Shown: piece after piece, positions 53,017-62,138 of the stretch
Layout: the number at the start of each line of letters is the position of its first letter
How positions within the stretch are numbered: position 1 is the stretch's first letter
Assembly: GCF_900142955.1 (NCBI RefSeq)
Contig: NZ_FRCP01000012.1
Coordinates: forward strand, 175,446-239,445
DNA: 64,000 nucleotides
Origin: Anaerosporobacter mobilis DSM 15930
Lineage (GTDB): Bacteria > Bacillota > Clostridia > Lachnospirales > Lachnospiraceae
Direction of reading: 5' to 3'
Notes under the pieces: model-generated
The model's database searches: none
What the model was told of the DNA's origin: nothing
Seen by the model: the letters and a program-made list of their open reading frames with translations, nothing else
Made by a program: the position numbers and the translations under genes

Positions 53017-54264
53017 GTGAATAAGTTTAGAAAGTTAAAATTTCTAGTACTTATGGTTGTACTAGTTTGTAGTATGGCATTAGTTGCTGGATGTAGTAAA
53101 AAAGATTCTAAAGAAGAATCTAGTAAAACAGAAGATGGAACAGTTGATACAAGTGTCAAATATAAAAAAGATGATGTAGCGTTAACAGTTGATGGTGAGA
53201 AGTTAACAATGGAAGAGATGCTTTATTATATCTATTCTTACGAATCACAAATTGACTATATGGATCAAATGTACCAATATTATTTTAATACTGGATATTG
53301 GGATATGGAAATCGAAGAAGGAAAAACAATCCGTCAAGATGCAAAAGAGCAAGCTATGGATACAGCAATTCGTTATGAAGTATTATATAAAGAAGCAATT
53401 AAAAAAGATTATTCTTTAACTGATGAAGAGATTGCAAAAATCAAAGAGAATTCCGCAGCTGTTATTGAACAGATGTCAGAAGAACAACTTGCATTAACAG
53501 GATTTACTGAAGAAGCAGTTACAGCTATTCAACAAAAATGGGCTGTTACAGATAAGTATTATCAAGATTTAATTGATTCTTTCGATATCGATGATAAAGC
53601 AATTAAAGAAGGTATTGATAAAAAACAATACAAAGAATACAGTACAGAATATATTCTAGTACCAACTGGAACAACAGATGAAGAAGGAAATGTAACACCT
53701 TTTTCAGACGATGAGAAAAAAGCTGCGAAAGAAAAAATTGAAGCGATCTATGATAAAGTAAAAGAAAGCAAGAATTTACAAGACGGTATCACTGATGGTG
53801 ATTCAGATGTGAATTATACAGATTTATCCTTCTTACCAAACGATGAGAACGAAACAGCGAACAAGACCTTTATGAAAGAAGCTATGAAACTTGAAAATGG
53901 AGAAATTAGTGGTATTGTAGAAACAGAAGAAGGTTACTACATTATCAAAATGGTTGATAACAATGCAACTACAAGCTACGATGAAGCGGTAGATACAGCG
54001 ATTCAAGAAGCAGAAGCTGCTCGTTTTGATCAAGAATTTGAGAAGATTAAAGAAAACTACAAAATAGAAATTAATAATGAAGTTTGGGACAAGGTAGTTA
54101 TGGGTAGTAACACAATCGTTCCTGTAACAGCAGAAGATAAAGCAACAACTGGTGATACAACAGTTACGGATGATAAGACAACAACAGAAGATAAAACTAC
54201 AACTGATGATTCAAGTGCATCAGATGAAAAAGCAACTACAGAAGATTCATCTAACAACAACTAG
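53017..54264 (+). CDS. PrsA/SurA-like foldase lipoprotein
   Basis: 415 aa, GTG start after 'atggagga'. A lipoprotein signal ends at 'ALVAGC' (Cys ~26). A SurA-N-like helical domain ('ALTVDGEKLTMEEMLYYIYSYESQIDYM') follows, then a parvulin-like segment ('YKEYSTEYILVPTGTTDEEG', 'FLPNDENETANKTFMKEAMKLENGEISGIVETEEGYYIIKMVD'), which has most of the PpiC pattern. The last ~50 residues are low-complexity Thr/Asp/Ser. It is expected to fold exported proteins outside the membrane. Monocistronic, with a strong terminator. Confidence 0.88.
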   Translation: MNKFRKLKFLVLMVVLVCSMALVAGCSKKDSKEESSKTEDGTVDTSVKYKKDDVALTVDGEKLTMEEMLYYIYSYESQIDYMDQMYQYYFNTGYWDMEIEEGKTIRQDAKEQAMDTAIRYEVLYKEAIKKDYSLTDEEIAKIKENSAAVIEQMSEEQLALTGFTEEAVTAIQQKWAVTDKYYQDLIDSFDIDDKAIKEGIDKKQYKEYSTEYILVPTGTTDEEGNVTPFSDDEKKAAKEKIEAIYDKVKESKNLQDGITDGDSDVNYTDLSFLPNDENETANKTFMKEAMKLENGEISGIVETEEGYYIIKMVDNNATTSYDEAVDTAIQEAEAARFDQEFEKIKENYKIEINNEVWDKVVMGSNTIVPVTAEDKATTGDTTVTDDKTTTEDKTTTDDSSASDEKATTEDSSNNN

Positions 54265-54266
54265 TA

Positions 54267-54340
54267 TATAGCCTTTTATCAAGTATTGGAGTGGATTCAT
54301 TGTGAATCTGCTCCAATTCGGGATAGAAGGCTATTTTTAT
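54267..54340 (+). terminator. Intrinsic terminator after PrsA-like gene
   Basis: Outer arms atagcctt/aaggctat and inner ttggagtggattca/tgaatctgctccaa, ending in T5. Confidence 0.88.
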
Positions 54341-54465
54341 AACATGAATTATAAGGAAAAAATCCATTGTGGTTACAAGAAATAATAAAAATAAAGCAAA
54401 TCGCTTATATAAGGAAACCTAATTAGTAAATTGAATTATATTAATTTTATTTATAAAACTTAGTA

Positions 54466-54474
54466 TGGTATAAT
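54466..54474 (+). promoter_or_regulatory. Extended -10 promoter of purL
   Basis: TGG-TATAAT (54466-54474), with no convincing -35; start near 54481. Confidence 0.55.
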
Positions 54475-54499
54475 ATAACCAATGATAAGATAGTAACCG

Positions 54500-54560
54500 T
54501 AAGTCAGCATAGCTGACGCGCAGGCGCAGCAAGAATGCAATGATATTCTTGAAATACATG
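54500..54560 (+). other. Hairpin-rich purL leader
   Basis: Three adjacent small hairpins, GTCAGC-ata-GCTGAC, GCGC-ag-GCGC and CAAGAAT-8 nt-ATTCTTG, then the palindrome ATACATGTAT, all between the probable start and the purL Shine-Dalgarno sequence. No known riboswitch class is recognised. Confidence 0.55.
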
Positions 54561-54584
54561 TATGTCAGAAAGGTAAGGTAAGCG

Positions 54585-57500
54585 ATGAGTAACGTAAAGA
54601 GAATCTATGTTGAGAAGAAAGCACCATACGCTGTCAGAGCAAATGAACTAAAAGAAGAAATTAAGAGTTATCTTGGAATGAAGGGATTAGATACTGTTCG
54701 TGAATTAATCCGTTACGATATTGAGAATTTAACTGAAACAACTTATAAGAAGGCACTTGGCATCGTATTTTCAGAGCCTCCTGTAGATGTATTATATGAA
54801 GAAGAATTTGAAAAGAATAGTAATGATAAAGTATTCTCTGTTGAATATCTTCCAGGTCAATTTGATCAAAGAGCAGATTCGGCAGAACAATGTGTGAAAC
54901 TATTAAACGAGAAAGAAGAACCAATTATTCGTTCCGCTACAACGTATGTATTAACAGGAGATATCTCAGAAGAAGAATTCGACCGCATTAAAGCATATTG
55001 TATCAACCCTGTTGATTCAAGAGAAAGTAATACTGCAAAACCAGAAACATTAGTAGTCAAGTTTAAAGAGCCGGCTGATGTTATTACGTTTGATGGATTT
55101 GTTACTATGGAAGAAGCCGAATTGAATGAATTATATGAATCACTTAACCTTGCTATGACCTTCAAAGATTTCCTCCACATTCAAAACTACTTCAAGAATG
55201 AGGAAAAACGTGATCCTTCTATGACTGAAATTCGTGTACTTGATACATACTGGTCTGATCACTGTCGTCATACTACATTCCTTACAGAGTTAAAAGATGT
55301 AGAATTCGAAGATGGTTATTACAAAGCACCAATCATGGCTACGTATAATCAATATACGAAAGATAGAGCAGTAATCTACAAAGATAGAGATGACAAATAT
55401 ATCTCATTAATGGACATCGCATTAATGGCTATGAAGAAATTACGTGCTGATGGAAAATTAGAAGACATGGAAATTTCAGATGAGATCAATGCCTGTTCTA
55501 TTATCGTACCAGTAGAGATTGATGGGAAAGAAGAAGATTGGCTAGTATTCTTCAAGAATGAAACCCATAATCACCCAACAGAAATCGAACCTTTCGGTGG
55601 TGCAGCAACTTGTCTTGGTGGAGCAATTCGTGATCCATTATCAGGTAGAGGTTATGTATACCAAGCGATGCGTGTTACAGGTGCAGCAGACCCTACGGTA
55701 TCACTAAAGGAAACGTTAGAAGGTAAGTTAGCACAGAGAAAGATTGTAACTGGCGCAGCAAAGGGCTATAGCTCATACGGTAATCAGATCGGTCTTGCAA
55801 CTGGTTTAGTAGATGAAATCTATCATCCAAACTATGTAGCGAAGAGAATGGAAATCGGTGCTGTTATGGGTGCTGCTCCAAGAAGAAATGTTATCCGTGA
55901 AAACTCTGATCCAGGTGATATTATTATCTTACTAGGTGGAAGAACAGGACGTGATGGTTGTGGTGGAGCAACGGGGTCTTCAAAAGCACATACAACAAGT
56001 TCAATTGATACCTGTGGAGCAGAAGTGCAAAAAGGTAATGCCCCTACAGAAAGAAAGATCCAAAGATTATTCCGTCGTGAAGAAGTAAGTTCTATCATTA
56101 AGAAATGTAATGACTTCGGAGCAGGCGGTGTTTCCGTAGCAATTGGTGAATTAGCTGATGGTTTACACATCTTCATGGATAAAGTACCGAAAAAATATGC
56201 TGGTCTTGATGGAACAGAATTATCGATCTCTGAATCACAAGAAAGAATGGCAGTTGTAGTAGATAAAAAAGATGTAGACAAGATGTTAGCATTTGCAGCA
56301 GAAGAAAACTTAGAAGCTGTTGAAGTTGCAGTTGTTACAGAAAAACCAAGATTAGTTATGATCTGGAGAGAGAAAGAAATCGTTAATATCAGCAGAGAAT
56401 TCCTTGATACAAACGGTGCTCATCAAGAAGCAAAAGCAATCGTTACTATGCCGTCAGAAAAAGATAACTACTTACAACAAGAAGTAATTGTAACGAATAT
56501 GAAGGAAAAATGGTTAGAGGTACTTCATGATCTTAATGTATGTTCGAAGAAAGGTCTTGTGGAGATGTTCGATAGTTCTATCGGAGCTGCGACAGTTGCT
56601 ATGCCATTCGGTGGAAAATATCAATTAACTCCAATTCAAACTATGATTGCAAAGCTTCCTGTATTAAAGGGAACATGCGATACAGTAACGATGATGAGTT
56701 ACGGTTTTGACCCATACTTATCAAGCTGGAGTCCATATCATGGAGCAATCTATGCGGTTATCTCATCGGTAGCTAAGATTGTTGCCTGCGGTGGAGATTT
56801 CTCTAAGATCCGTTTCACTTTCCAAGAATATTTTAGAAGACTTGGAACAGATGCAAAACGTTGGGGTGAACCAATGGCTGCATTATTAGGAGCATATGAA
56901 GCACAGATGAAACTTGGTTTACCATCCATCGGTGGTAAAGATAGTATGTCTGGTACCTTCAATGAGATTGATGTACCTCCAACCTTAGTTTCTTTTGCAG
57001 TAGATATTGCAAAGGGCCAAGATATCATCACTCCAGAATTCAAGAAATCTGGAAGCAAGATTGTGAAATTCAATATTGCAAAGGATGAATATGATGTACC
57101 TGTATTCGAACAAGTAATGGAACTATATGCACAAATTACAAAACTAGCGAACGAGAAAGTATTATTATCCGCATATGCACTTGGTTGCGGTGGCGTAATC
57201 GAAGCAGTAAGTAAGATGGCATTTGGTAATAAATTAGGTGTTACATTATGTGACAATGTAAAAGCTAGTGACTACTTCAAACCAGAATATGGTTGTATCA
57301 TTGCTGAAGTCGCTGAAACAGATATTAACAAGATTACAGCAGTTTATGAAATAATTGGTGAAGTGACAGATCGTGCAGCTTTCGTATATGGCGATACGGT
57401 TATTGCTATGGAAGAGGCCTTATCATCTTGGAGTGAAACATTAGAGAAAGTATTCCCTACTAAGTCTGAAGGTGACAATGGAACATTAGAGACAACATTA

Positions 57501-58343
57501 TATGATGCTAAGACGATCTACACAGCTAAAACAAAGATTGCTAGACCGAAAGTATTTGTTCCAGTATTTCCTGGTACAAACTGCGAATATGATGTTACGA
57601 AAGCATTCGAAAGAGCTGGTGCTGATGTATCTACAGTAGTTTTTTGTAACTTAAGTGAAAGTGATATTACATTGTCAGTTAACGCTTTCACAGAAGAAAT
57701 CAATAAAGCACAAATCATTATGTTCCCAGGTGGATTCAGTGCAGGTGATGAACCAGACGGTTCCGCCAAATTCATTGCTTCTGTATTCCGTAATGAAGCA
57801 ATCAAAGAAGCAACTAACAACTTGTTAAAACAAAGAGATGGCCTTGTACTTGGTATCTGTAATGGTTTCCAAGCATTAATTAAATTAGGTCTAGTACCTT
57901 ATGGTGAAATAACAGATATTACAGCGGATACACCAACACTTACAACAAACCGCATTGGTCGTCATATCAGTAAATCAGTTTATACAAAAGTTGTTACCAA
58001 CAAATCACCTTGGTTATCTAAGGCTGAACTTGGTGGAGTATATTCCATTCCTGCATCACATGGTGAAGGACGCTTTGTTGCTAATGAGGAATGGTTACAG
58101 AAATTGTTTGCTAATGGTCAAGTTGCAACGCAATACGTTGATGTGAAAGGTAATCCAAGTATGAACGAAGATTACAATCCAAACGGCTCTTACTGCGCTA
58201 TCGAAGGTATCACGAGTCCAGATGGCCGTGTACTAGGTAAGATGGCTCACTCTGAACGTATAGGTGATGGAGTGGCGATGAACATCTTCGGAAATCAAAA
58301 TCAATTGATCTTTGAAGCTGGTGTTGAGTATTTCACCAAGTAA
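54585..58343 (+). CDS. purL: Phosphoribosylformylglycinamidine synthase (large, single-chain)
   Basis: 1,252 aa, the large PurL that fuses synthetase and glutaminase and makes FGAM from FGAR, glutamine and ATP in purine synthesis. 'TYWSDHCRHTTFL' is the conserved N-terminal motif. 'FKNETHNHPTEIEPFGGAATCLGGAIRDPLSGRG' is the AIRS-like ATP region, and 'GGKDSMSGTF' marks the second half. The C-terminal class I amidotransferase has Cys in 'VLGICNGFQALIKLG' and 'PASHGEGRFV'. No other pur genes adjoin it. This long form is shared by Clostridia and proteobacteria; bacilli use the PurS/PurQ/short PurL set. Confidence 0.97.
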   Translation: MSNVKRIYVEKKAPYAVRANELKEEIKSYLGMKGLDTVRELIRYDIENLTETTYKKALGIVFSEPPVDVLYEEEFEKNSNDKVFSVEYLPGQFDQRADSAEQCVKLLNEKEEPIIRSATTYVLTGDISEEEFDRIKAYCINPVDSRESNTAKPETLVVKFKEPADVITFDGFVTMEEAELNELYESLNLAMTFKDFLHIQNYFKNEEKRDPSMTEIRVLDTYWSDHCRHTTFLTELKDVEFEDGYYKAPIMATYNQYTKDRAVIYKDRDDKYISLMDIALMAMKKLRADGKLEDMEISDEINACSIIVPVEIDGKEEDWLVFFKNETHNHPTEIEPFGGAATCLGGAIRDPLSGRGYVYQAMRVTGAADPTVSLKETLEGKLAQRKIVTGAAKGYSSYGNQIGLATGLVDEIYHPNYVAKRMEIGAVMGAAPRRNVIRENSDPGDIIILLGGRTGRDGCGGATGSSKAHTTSSIDTCGAEVQKGNAPTERKIQRLFRREEVSSIIKKCNDFGAGGVSVAIGELADGLHIFMDKVPKKYAGLDGTELSISESQERMAVVVDKKDVDKMLAFAAEENLEAVEVAVVTEKPRLVMIWREKEIVNISREFLDTNGAHQEAKAIVTMPSEKDNYLQQEVIVTNMKEKWLEVLHDLNVCSKKGLVEMFDSSIGAATVAMPFGGKYQLTPIQTMIAKLPVLKGTCDTVTMMSYGFDPYLSSWSPYHGAIYAVISSVAKIVACGGDFSKIRFTFQEYFRRLGTDAKRWGEPMAALLGAYEAQMKLGLPSIGGKDSMSGTFNEIDVPPTLVSFAVDIAKGQDIITPEFKKSGSKIVKFNIAKDEYDVPVFEQVMELYAQITKLANEKVLLSAYALGCGGVIEAVSKMAFGNKLGVTLCDNVKASDYFKPEYGCIIAEVAETDINKITAVYEIIGEVTDRAAFVYGDTVIAMEEALSSWSETLEKVFPTKSEGDNGTLETTLYDAKTIYTAKTKIARPKVFVPVFPGTNCEYDVTKAFERAGADVSTVVFCNLSESDITLSVNAFTEEINKAQIIMFPGGFSAGDEPDGSAKFIASVFRNEAIKEATNNLLKQRDGLVLGICNGFQALIKLGLVPYGEITDITADTPTLTTNRIGRHISKSVYTKVVTNKSPWLSKAELGGVYSIPASHGEGRFVANEEWLQKLFANGQVATQYVDVKGNPSMNEDYNPNGSYCAIEGITSPDGRVLGKMAHSERIGDGVAMNIFGNQNQLIFEAGVEYFTK

Positions 58344-58429
58344 GAAGACTAATAACAGACTGTATAGTTACAATTAATATATAGGAACAATAGAAAGAGG
58401 GTTATGTAAACTTACTATTGTTAAAATCA

Positions 58430-58468
58430 ATTCTCCAAGTTAGTGTGGCTCTAACTTGGAGAATTTTC
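58430..58468 (+). terminator. Terminator downstream of purL
   Basis: 13-bp stem attctccaagtta/taacttggagaat with a short loop, then TTTTCT. It lies ~90 bp past purL. Confidence 0.85.
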
Positions 58469-58734
58469 TGTAGAAGAAAGGATATACTTGGCTTGTACAA
58501 AATAGATAAAAGTATCGTCGACAAACTCAATTAAGACGTTTAATTTGGTTGATAAGTAAGTTAATAAGAGGAAGAATTTAATTTAGTTTCGTATATATTG
58601 TTACAAAAATATTAAAAATAGGTAAAATTATTTACATGCTTAATTAACAGAAGCATGTTATAATATAATTAATATAAGGTAGTCAAGTTGCAATAAATAT
58701 TAAAAAGTCTAAGAACTTTTTTAAGAAAATCGGT

Positions 58735-58777
58735 TATAATAGTGCAAAAAGAGTCAGGAAGTGATTCTTTTTTTGTT
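58735..58777 (+). promoter_or_regulatory. TATAAT box followed at once by a terminator hairpin, before AraC gene
   Basis: TATAAT (58735-58740), with no good -35, is followed by AAAGAGTCA-ggaag-TGATTCTTT and T7. A transcript starting here would end within ~30 nt unless anti-terminated. Upstream, CATGCTT-9 nt-AAGCATG (58635-58657) and another TATAAT (58659-58664) are present. The remainder of 58469-58836 is A+T-rich. Confidence 0.5.
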
Positions 58778-58836
58778 ATATATTACTGAAGATTAACGAT
58801 TAAGTGTCTAAAATCGAAATGGATGGGGGTGTATGT

Positions 58837-59697
58837 GTGCAGACAGAAACTTATTTTTCCTGCGAGGAATTAAATCCGACTGTTTATTTTGTGTGTAAAC
58901 AAAAGAGAGTGAAAGAATGTATTTATCACGATCATGATTTTCCACAAATTAGTGTTATTTTATCTGGAAAAGGGAAATATCTAGTAGATGATAAATTGTG
59001 TGAAGTAGAAGCGGGAGATGTCTTGTTCTTTGATTCGGGGATAAAGCATCATAACGTAGTAACAAGTGTAAAAAATCCCATGGTAGAATTTTTTGTTGGT
59101 TTTTCTGATATACATTTTCATAATACGCCTGAGAATTCAATTGACTTTGGTGTGTATCCTAAAATCATGCATATGAAACCACACATGAAACAAGAAGTGA
59201 ATAAAATCTGTTATGATATGATTGATGAATATCAATCTGGACAACCTGGAAAAGAGTTTATGATTAAGGCATATATGACTCAGTTACTGGTACAAGTAGT
59301 ACGTGGATTAACTAGTAATGTACAGAAAATTGAAGTTGAGCAATTCGAGACATACAACAGAAGTTATGCTGTTAGAAGAATTATTAATTTTTTGAGTGAG
59401 AACTACGAACAGCGAATATCCCTTGAACAAATTGCTCATAATATGTATCTTAGTCCAGTATACATATCAAAGATATTTAAAGAAGAGACGGGAGAGTCTC
59501 CAATTAATTATCTAATTAAAATCAGGCTCGAAAGAGCAAAAGAACTCCTACAAACAAGTAACAGTAGAAGTATTAAGAGTATAGCCAAACAAGTAGGATA
59601 TGATGATGTATATCATTTTAGTAAATTATTCAAAAAATATTATGGTATATCTCCGCTCTATTATAAGAAGAATATAAGAGAGAAGATGAATGCATAA
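58837..59697 (+). CDS. AraC-family transcriptional regulator with cupin sensor
   Basis: 286 aa from GTG 58837, which has 'gggggt' six bases upstream; the frame opens at 58804 without a ribosome site. The N-terminal cupin ('HDHDFPQISVILSGKGKYLVDDKLCEVEAGDVLFFDSGIKHHNVV') precedes the two AraC helix-turn-helices ('ISLEQIAHNMYLSPVYISKIFKEETGESPINYLIKIRLERAKELL', 'SIAKQVGYDDVYHFSKLFKKYYGISPLYYKK'). Such regulators usually control carbohydrate genes. The only linked gene is the nitroreductase 24 bp downstream, so the target is probably elsewhere. Confidence 0.9.
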   Translation: MQTETYFSCEELNPTVYFVCKQKRVKECIYHDHDFPQISVILSGKGKYLVDDKLCEVEAGDVLFFDSGIKHHNVVTSVKNPMVEFFVGFSDIHFHNTPENSIDFGVYPKIMHMKPHMKQEVNKICYDMIDEYQSGQPGKEFMIKAYMTQLLVQVVRGLTSNVQKIEVEQFETYNRSYAVRRIINFLSENYEQRISLEQIAHNMYLSPVYISKIFKEETGESPINYLIKIRLERAKELLQTSNSRSIKSIAKQVGYDDVYHFSKLFKKYYGISPLYYKKNIREKMNA

Positions 59698-59721
59698 TTA
59701 GGAAGGGGTTTTAGAATCACG

Positions 59722-60480
59722 ATGGATATGTACGAAGCGATATGGAGGAGAAAGTCAATTTATCATTACAATATGGAAGCATTGGATGAGCAAATGCTTC
59801 GAAATATCCGTGCATTTTTGGATCGTCAGATTCTCATAAAAGAGGATTGCAAAGTCGATTATGCAATCTTGTGCCAGCTAGAGCAGAAGAAACCTATCAT
59901 GAATGAACTTGGTGTAGAAGCACCATACTTCATGGTTATCTATGAACATGAGGTAGAACGGTATTATCTGAATGCAGGTTATCTCCTCGGGCAATTATCC
60001 TTATATATTACATCGAAAGGGCTTGGGAGTTGTTTCGTTAATATGTCTTTTGGAAAGCGGGGAAAAGGCGATAAGAGGATTATTGCTGCGCTAGCATTTG
60101 GTAAACCCAAAACAAGTTCTAGATTAGAACCACATAAACCGAAACGTATTCCAATAGATTATCTGTGCGTTTATAAAGAAGAAGTGAGTCAAGATATTAA
60201 GAAGGTTATGAAGGCAGCAAGTGTATCTCCATCTTGTATGAATAGTCAACCATGGCGATTTGTTGTATATCATAATCGAATTCATATATTCTTGAAGAAA
60301 GATCGTATGATTAAGAAATGGTTCCATTCGGAACAGATGGTAGATATGGGATTTATGTTATCAAATCTATTGATGGAAGCGGAGAATCTATGGTTAACAA
60401 CGACAATCGATTACGTTGATAATCTAGTAGAGAAACCGGTTAAAAATTATGTATATATATTAAGTGTAGTGTTTGAATAA
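59722..60480 (+). CDS. Nitroreductase-family protein
   Basis: 252 aa. 'AIWRRKSIYHYNMEALDEQML' at the start and 'MKAASVSPSCMNSQPWRFVVYHNRIHIFL' near residue 150 are the two flavin-binding regions of the nitroreductase family, but they lie in the order of the 'TM1586'-like branch, in which the family unit is rearranged. The protein probably binds FMN and reduces an unknown substrate with NAD(P)H. 'aggaagggg' lies ~12 bases before ATG. It may be co-transcribed with the AraC gene. Confidence 0.82.
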   Translation: MDMYEAIWRRKSIYHYNMEALDEQMLRNIRAFLDRQILIKEDCKVDYAILCQLEQKKPIMNELGVEAPYFMVIYEHEVERYYLNAGYLLGQLSLYITSKGLGSCFVNMSFGKRGKGDKRIIAALAFGKPKTSSRLEPHKPKRIPIDYLCVYKEEVSQDIKKVMKAASVSPSCMNSQPWRFVVYHNRIHIFLKKDRMIKKWFHSEQMVDMGFMLSNLLMEAENLWLTTTIDYVDNLVEKPVKNYVYILSVVFE

Positions 60481-60481
60481 A

Positions 60482-60553
60482 AACAATCTTAATGAGGATT
60501 GTCAGGAATTATAGTTGGAATCCTGACAAAACTACATTAAGATTGTTTTTTTG
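60482..60553. terminator. Bidirectional terminator
   Basis: Outer stem aacaatcttaatg/cattaagattgtt and inner tcagga/tcctga, with T7 on the plus strand, between convergent genes. Confidence 0.9.
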
Positions 60554-60558
60554 TTATT

Positions 60559-61830
60559 CTATTGTAGTGTAGTTTTAATTGTAGAGAGATGATTTAGAGC
60601 TTCTTCATCAGTATCGCCATATATAGATTTGTATAGATCAATTATATTGGCATCCCAATCAAGAAGAATTGGCCATGTAGTATTTTCATATCTTTTAGGA
60701 GCTTCATAGGCACCTTCAATAGGAATGGATTTCATCCCTATGGTAGAAACGTTAATCTCTAACATAGCATTTAGTAACTTCTCAATCTGTCCTGTTGAAA
60801 GATTCGTTTTCACATATCCTAAGCAAGTGTTCGTAGTGTTTACTAATTGTATAATGCCTTGGTTTTTATATTTTTCAAAAATTGCATTCAATAAACGTCT
60901 CTGACGTAAAGTACGTCCAAAATCGTTATTAACGCCATCATAGGTCGGTACTTTACGTACACGGCAATAACCTAGCGCTTGGTTACCGTTCAATAAGTTT
61001 ATGCCTTCTTTTACATTACGATACGCTTTGTTTGAGATATAGTTAGTAGTATTTAGATAATTAGCTTCTTTAGCACCTAATTGAATCTCTACTCCACCTA
61101 AAAGATCAATAATCTTTTCGAAAGAATCAAAATTAACAGATACAAAGCCATCAAGATGAATCTTATAATTAGATTCAATGGTATCTCTTAAAAGTTCTAT
61201 TCCTCCGTGAGCGTATGCTGCATTAAGTTTCGTACTTTTCCACCCTGGAACACTTACATAAGAATCTCTCATGAGAGAAGAAAGTTGAACAGTGTTGTCT
61301 CTTGTATTAATAGAGGCAATAATCATAGTGTCTGTATTCCTACCGCCAAATATTTCTTCAATACCTACTAATAAGATATTAGTAACGTAATCTTCCTTAC
61401 GGCCAACAATTTCTCTGGTATTCCAATCATATTCACTTACTTCTTCTTGTTCATTGACATCTGGTGTAGTAGGATCATCTTTGTTCACGGAACTAGATAT
61501 ATAATTCGCTAAAAGTTTCGTAATAAGGCGATTACCTGGTTTGGTGAAGATAAGGAATGAAGCAAAAAGAATAATAAATGTTAATATCCCAATAAAAATC
61601 TTAAGACCTGTGCGTTTTTTCTTTTTCTTTGGATAATCATCTAAATTTGGCATATTGTTTGTATTAAAACCGTCGTCCTCCCTGCTTGTATTTTGTTCGT
61701 CTTCTATCTGGTCGTTGACTTGCTGTTTCAAAGATTCTTTGATATTGTAGAGATCATCATCAAAACTAAAATCAGTTTGGATTTTTAGGTCTTTCATATC
61801 ATGAGATTCATTGTTGTTTTTTTCTTTCAT
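60559..61830 (-). CDS. LytR-CpsA-Psr (LCP) family cell-wall ligase
   Basis: 423 aa. An acidic, disordered cytoplasmic N-terminus (~70 residues) and one membrane helix (about residues 72-92, 'TGLKIFIGILTFIILFASFLIF') precede an extracytoplasmic LCP domain. Key residues are visible: 'GGRNTDTMIIASINTRDNTVQLSSLMRDSYVSVPG', 'KLNAAYAHGG' and 'GNQALGYCRVRKVPTYDGVNNDFGRTLRQRRLL' (the polyprenyl-phosphate Arg cluster). LCP proteins attach teichoic acids or capsule to peptidoglycan. The gene is monocistronic, with no wall-polymer genes nearby. Confidence 0.92.
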   Translation of the reverse strand: MKEKNNNESHDMKDLKIQTDFSFDDDLYNIKESLKQQVNDQIEDEQNTSREDDGFNTNNMPNLDDYPKKKKKRTGLKIFIGILTFIILFASFLIFTKPGNRLITKLLANYISSSVNKDDPTTPDVNEQEEVSEYDWNTREIVGRKEDYVTNILLVGIEEIFGGRNTDTMIIASINTRDNTVQLSSLMRDSYVSVPGWKSTKLNAAYAHGGIELLRDTIESNYKIHLDGFVSVNFDSFEKIIDLLGGVEIQLGAKEANYLNTTNYISNKAYRNVKEGINLLNGNQALGYCRVRKVPTYDGVNNDFGRTLRQRRLLNAIFEKYKNQGIIQLVNTTNTCLGYVKTNLSTGQIEKLLNAMLEINVSTIGMKSIPIEGAYEAPKRYENTTWPILLDWDANIIDLYKSIYGDTDEEALNHLSTIKTTLQ

Positions 61831-62011
61831 AAAGTAAATTATCCCCTGTTATTTGATATAATATTACATGATTATATATATTTCTATTCTATTAAACCAT
61901 AAATTTGAGAATAATGTATTAAGATTCTTATGAATAATTCTTACGATTTTCTTAATTTTATGAAAAAAAGATATATATATATGGAAATAAAGTAACTCTA
62001 CGGAACGTTGA

Positions 62012-62040
62012 TTGATTAATTCTTAATTATTAAGTATGAT
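62012..62040 (+). promoter_or_regulatory. Promoter of the XRE/zinc-ribbon gene
   Basis: -35 TTGATT (62012-62017), 17-bp spacer, -10 TATGAT (62035-62040); start near 62047. Confidence 0.6.
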
Positions 62041-62057
62041 ATTGAAGTAAGGAGGTT

Positions 62058-62081
62058 GTGTGTAAAATCTATTTTACACAC
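62058..62081 (+). promoter_or_regulatory. Perfect palindrome just after the transcription start
   Basis: GTGTGTAAAAT-ct-ATTTTACACAC, 11-bp arms with a 2-bp centre, lying ~11 bp after the predicted start and directly after an 'aaggagg' sequence. It is a good candidate operator for the XRE protein encoded downstream. Confidence 0.55.
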
Positions 62082-62138
62082 GAAAATATGAGCCTGCGCC
62101 CTAATGTTTGCAGGTTACGGAAAGGCAAGGTAATCATT

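Noticed and set aside
54481..54584. Purine or PRPP riboswitch upstream of purL
   Set aside because: The core motifs of these aptamers are absent.
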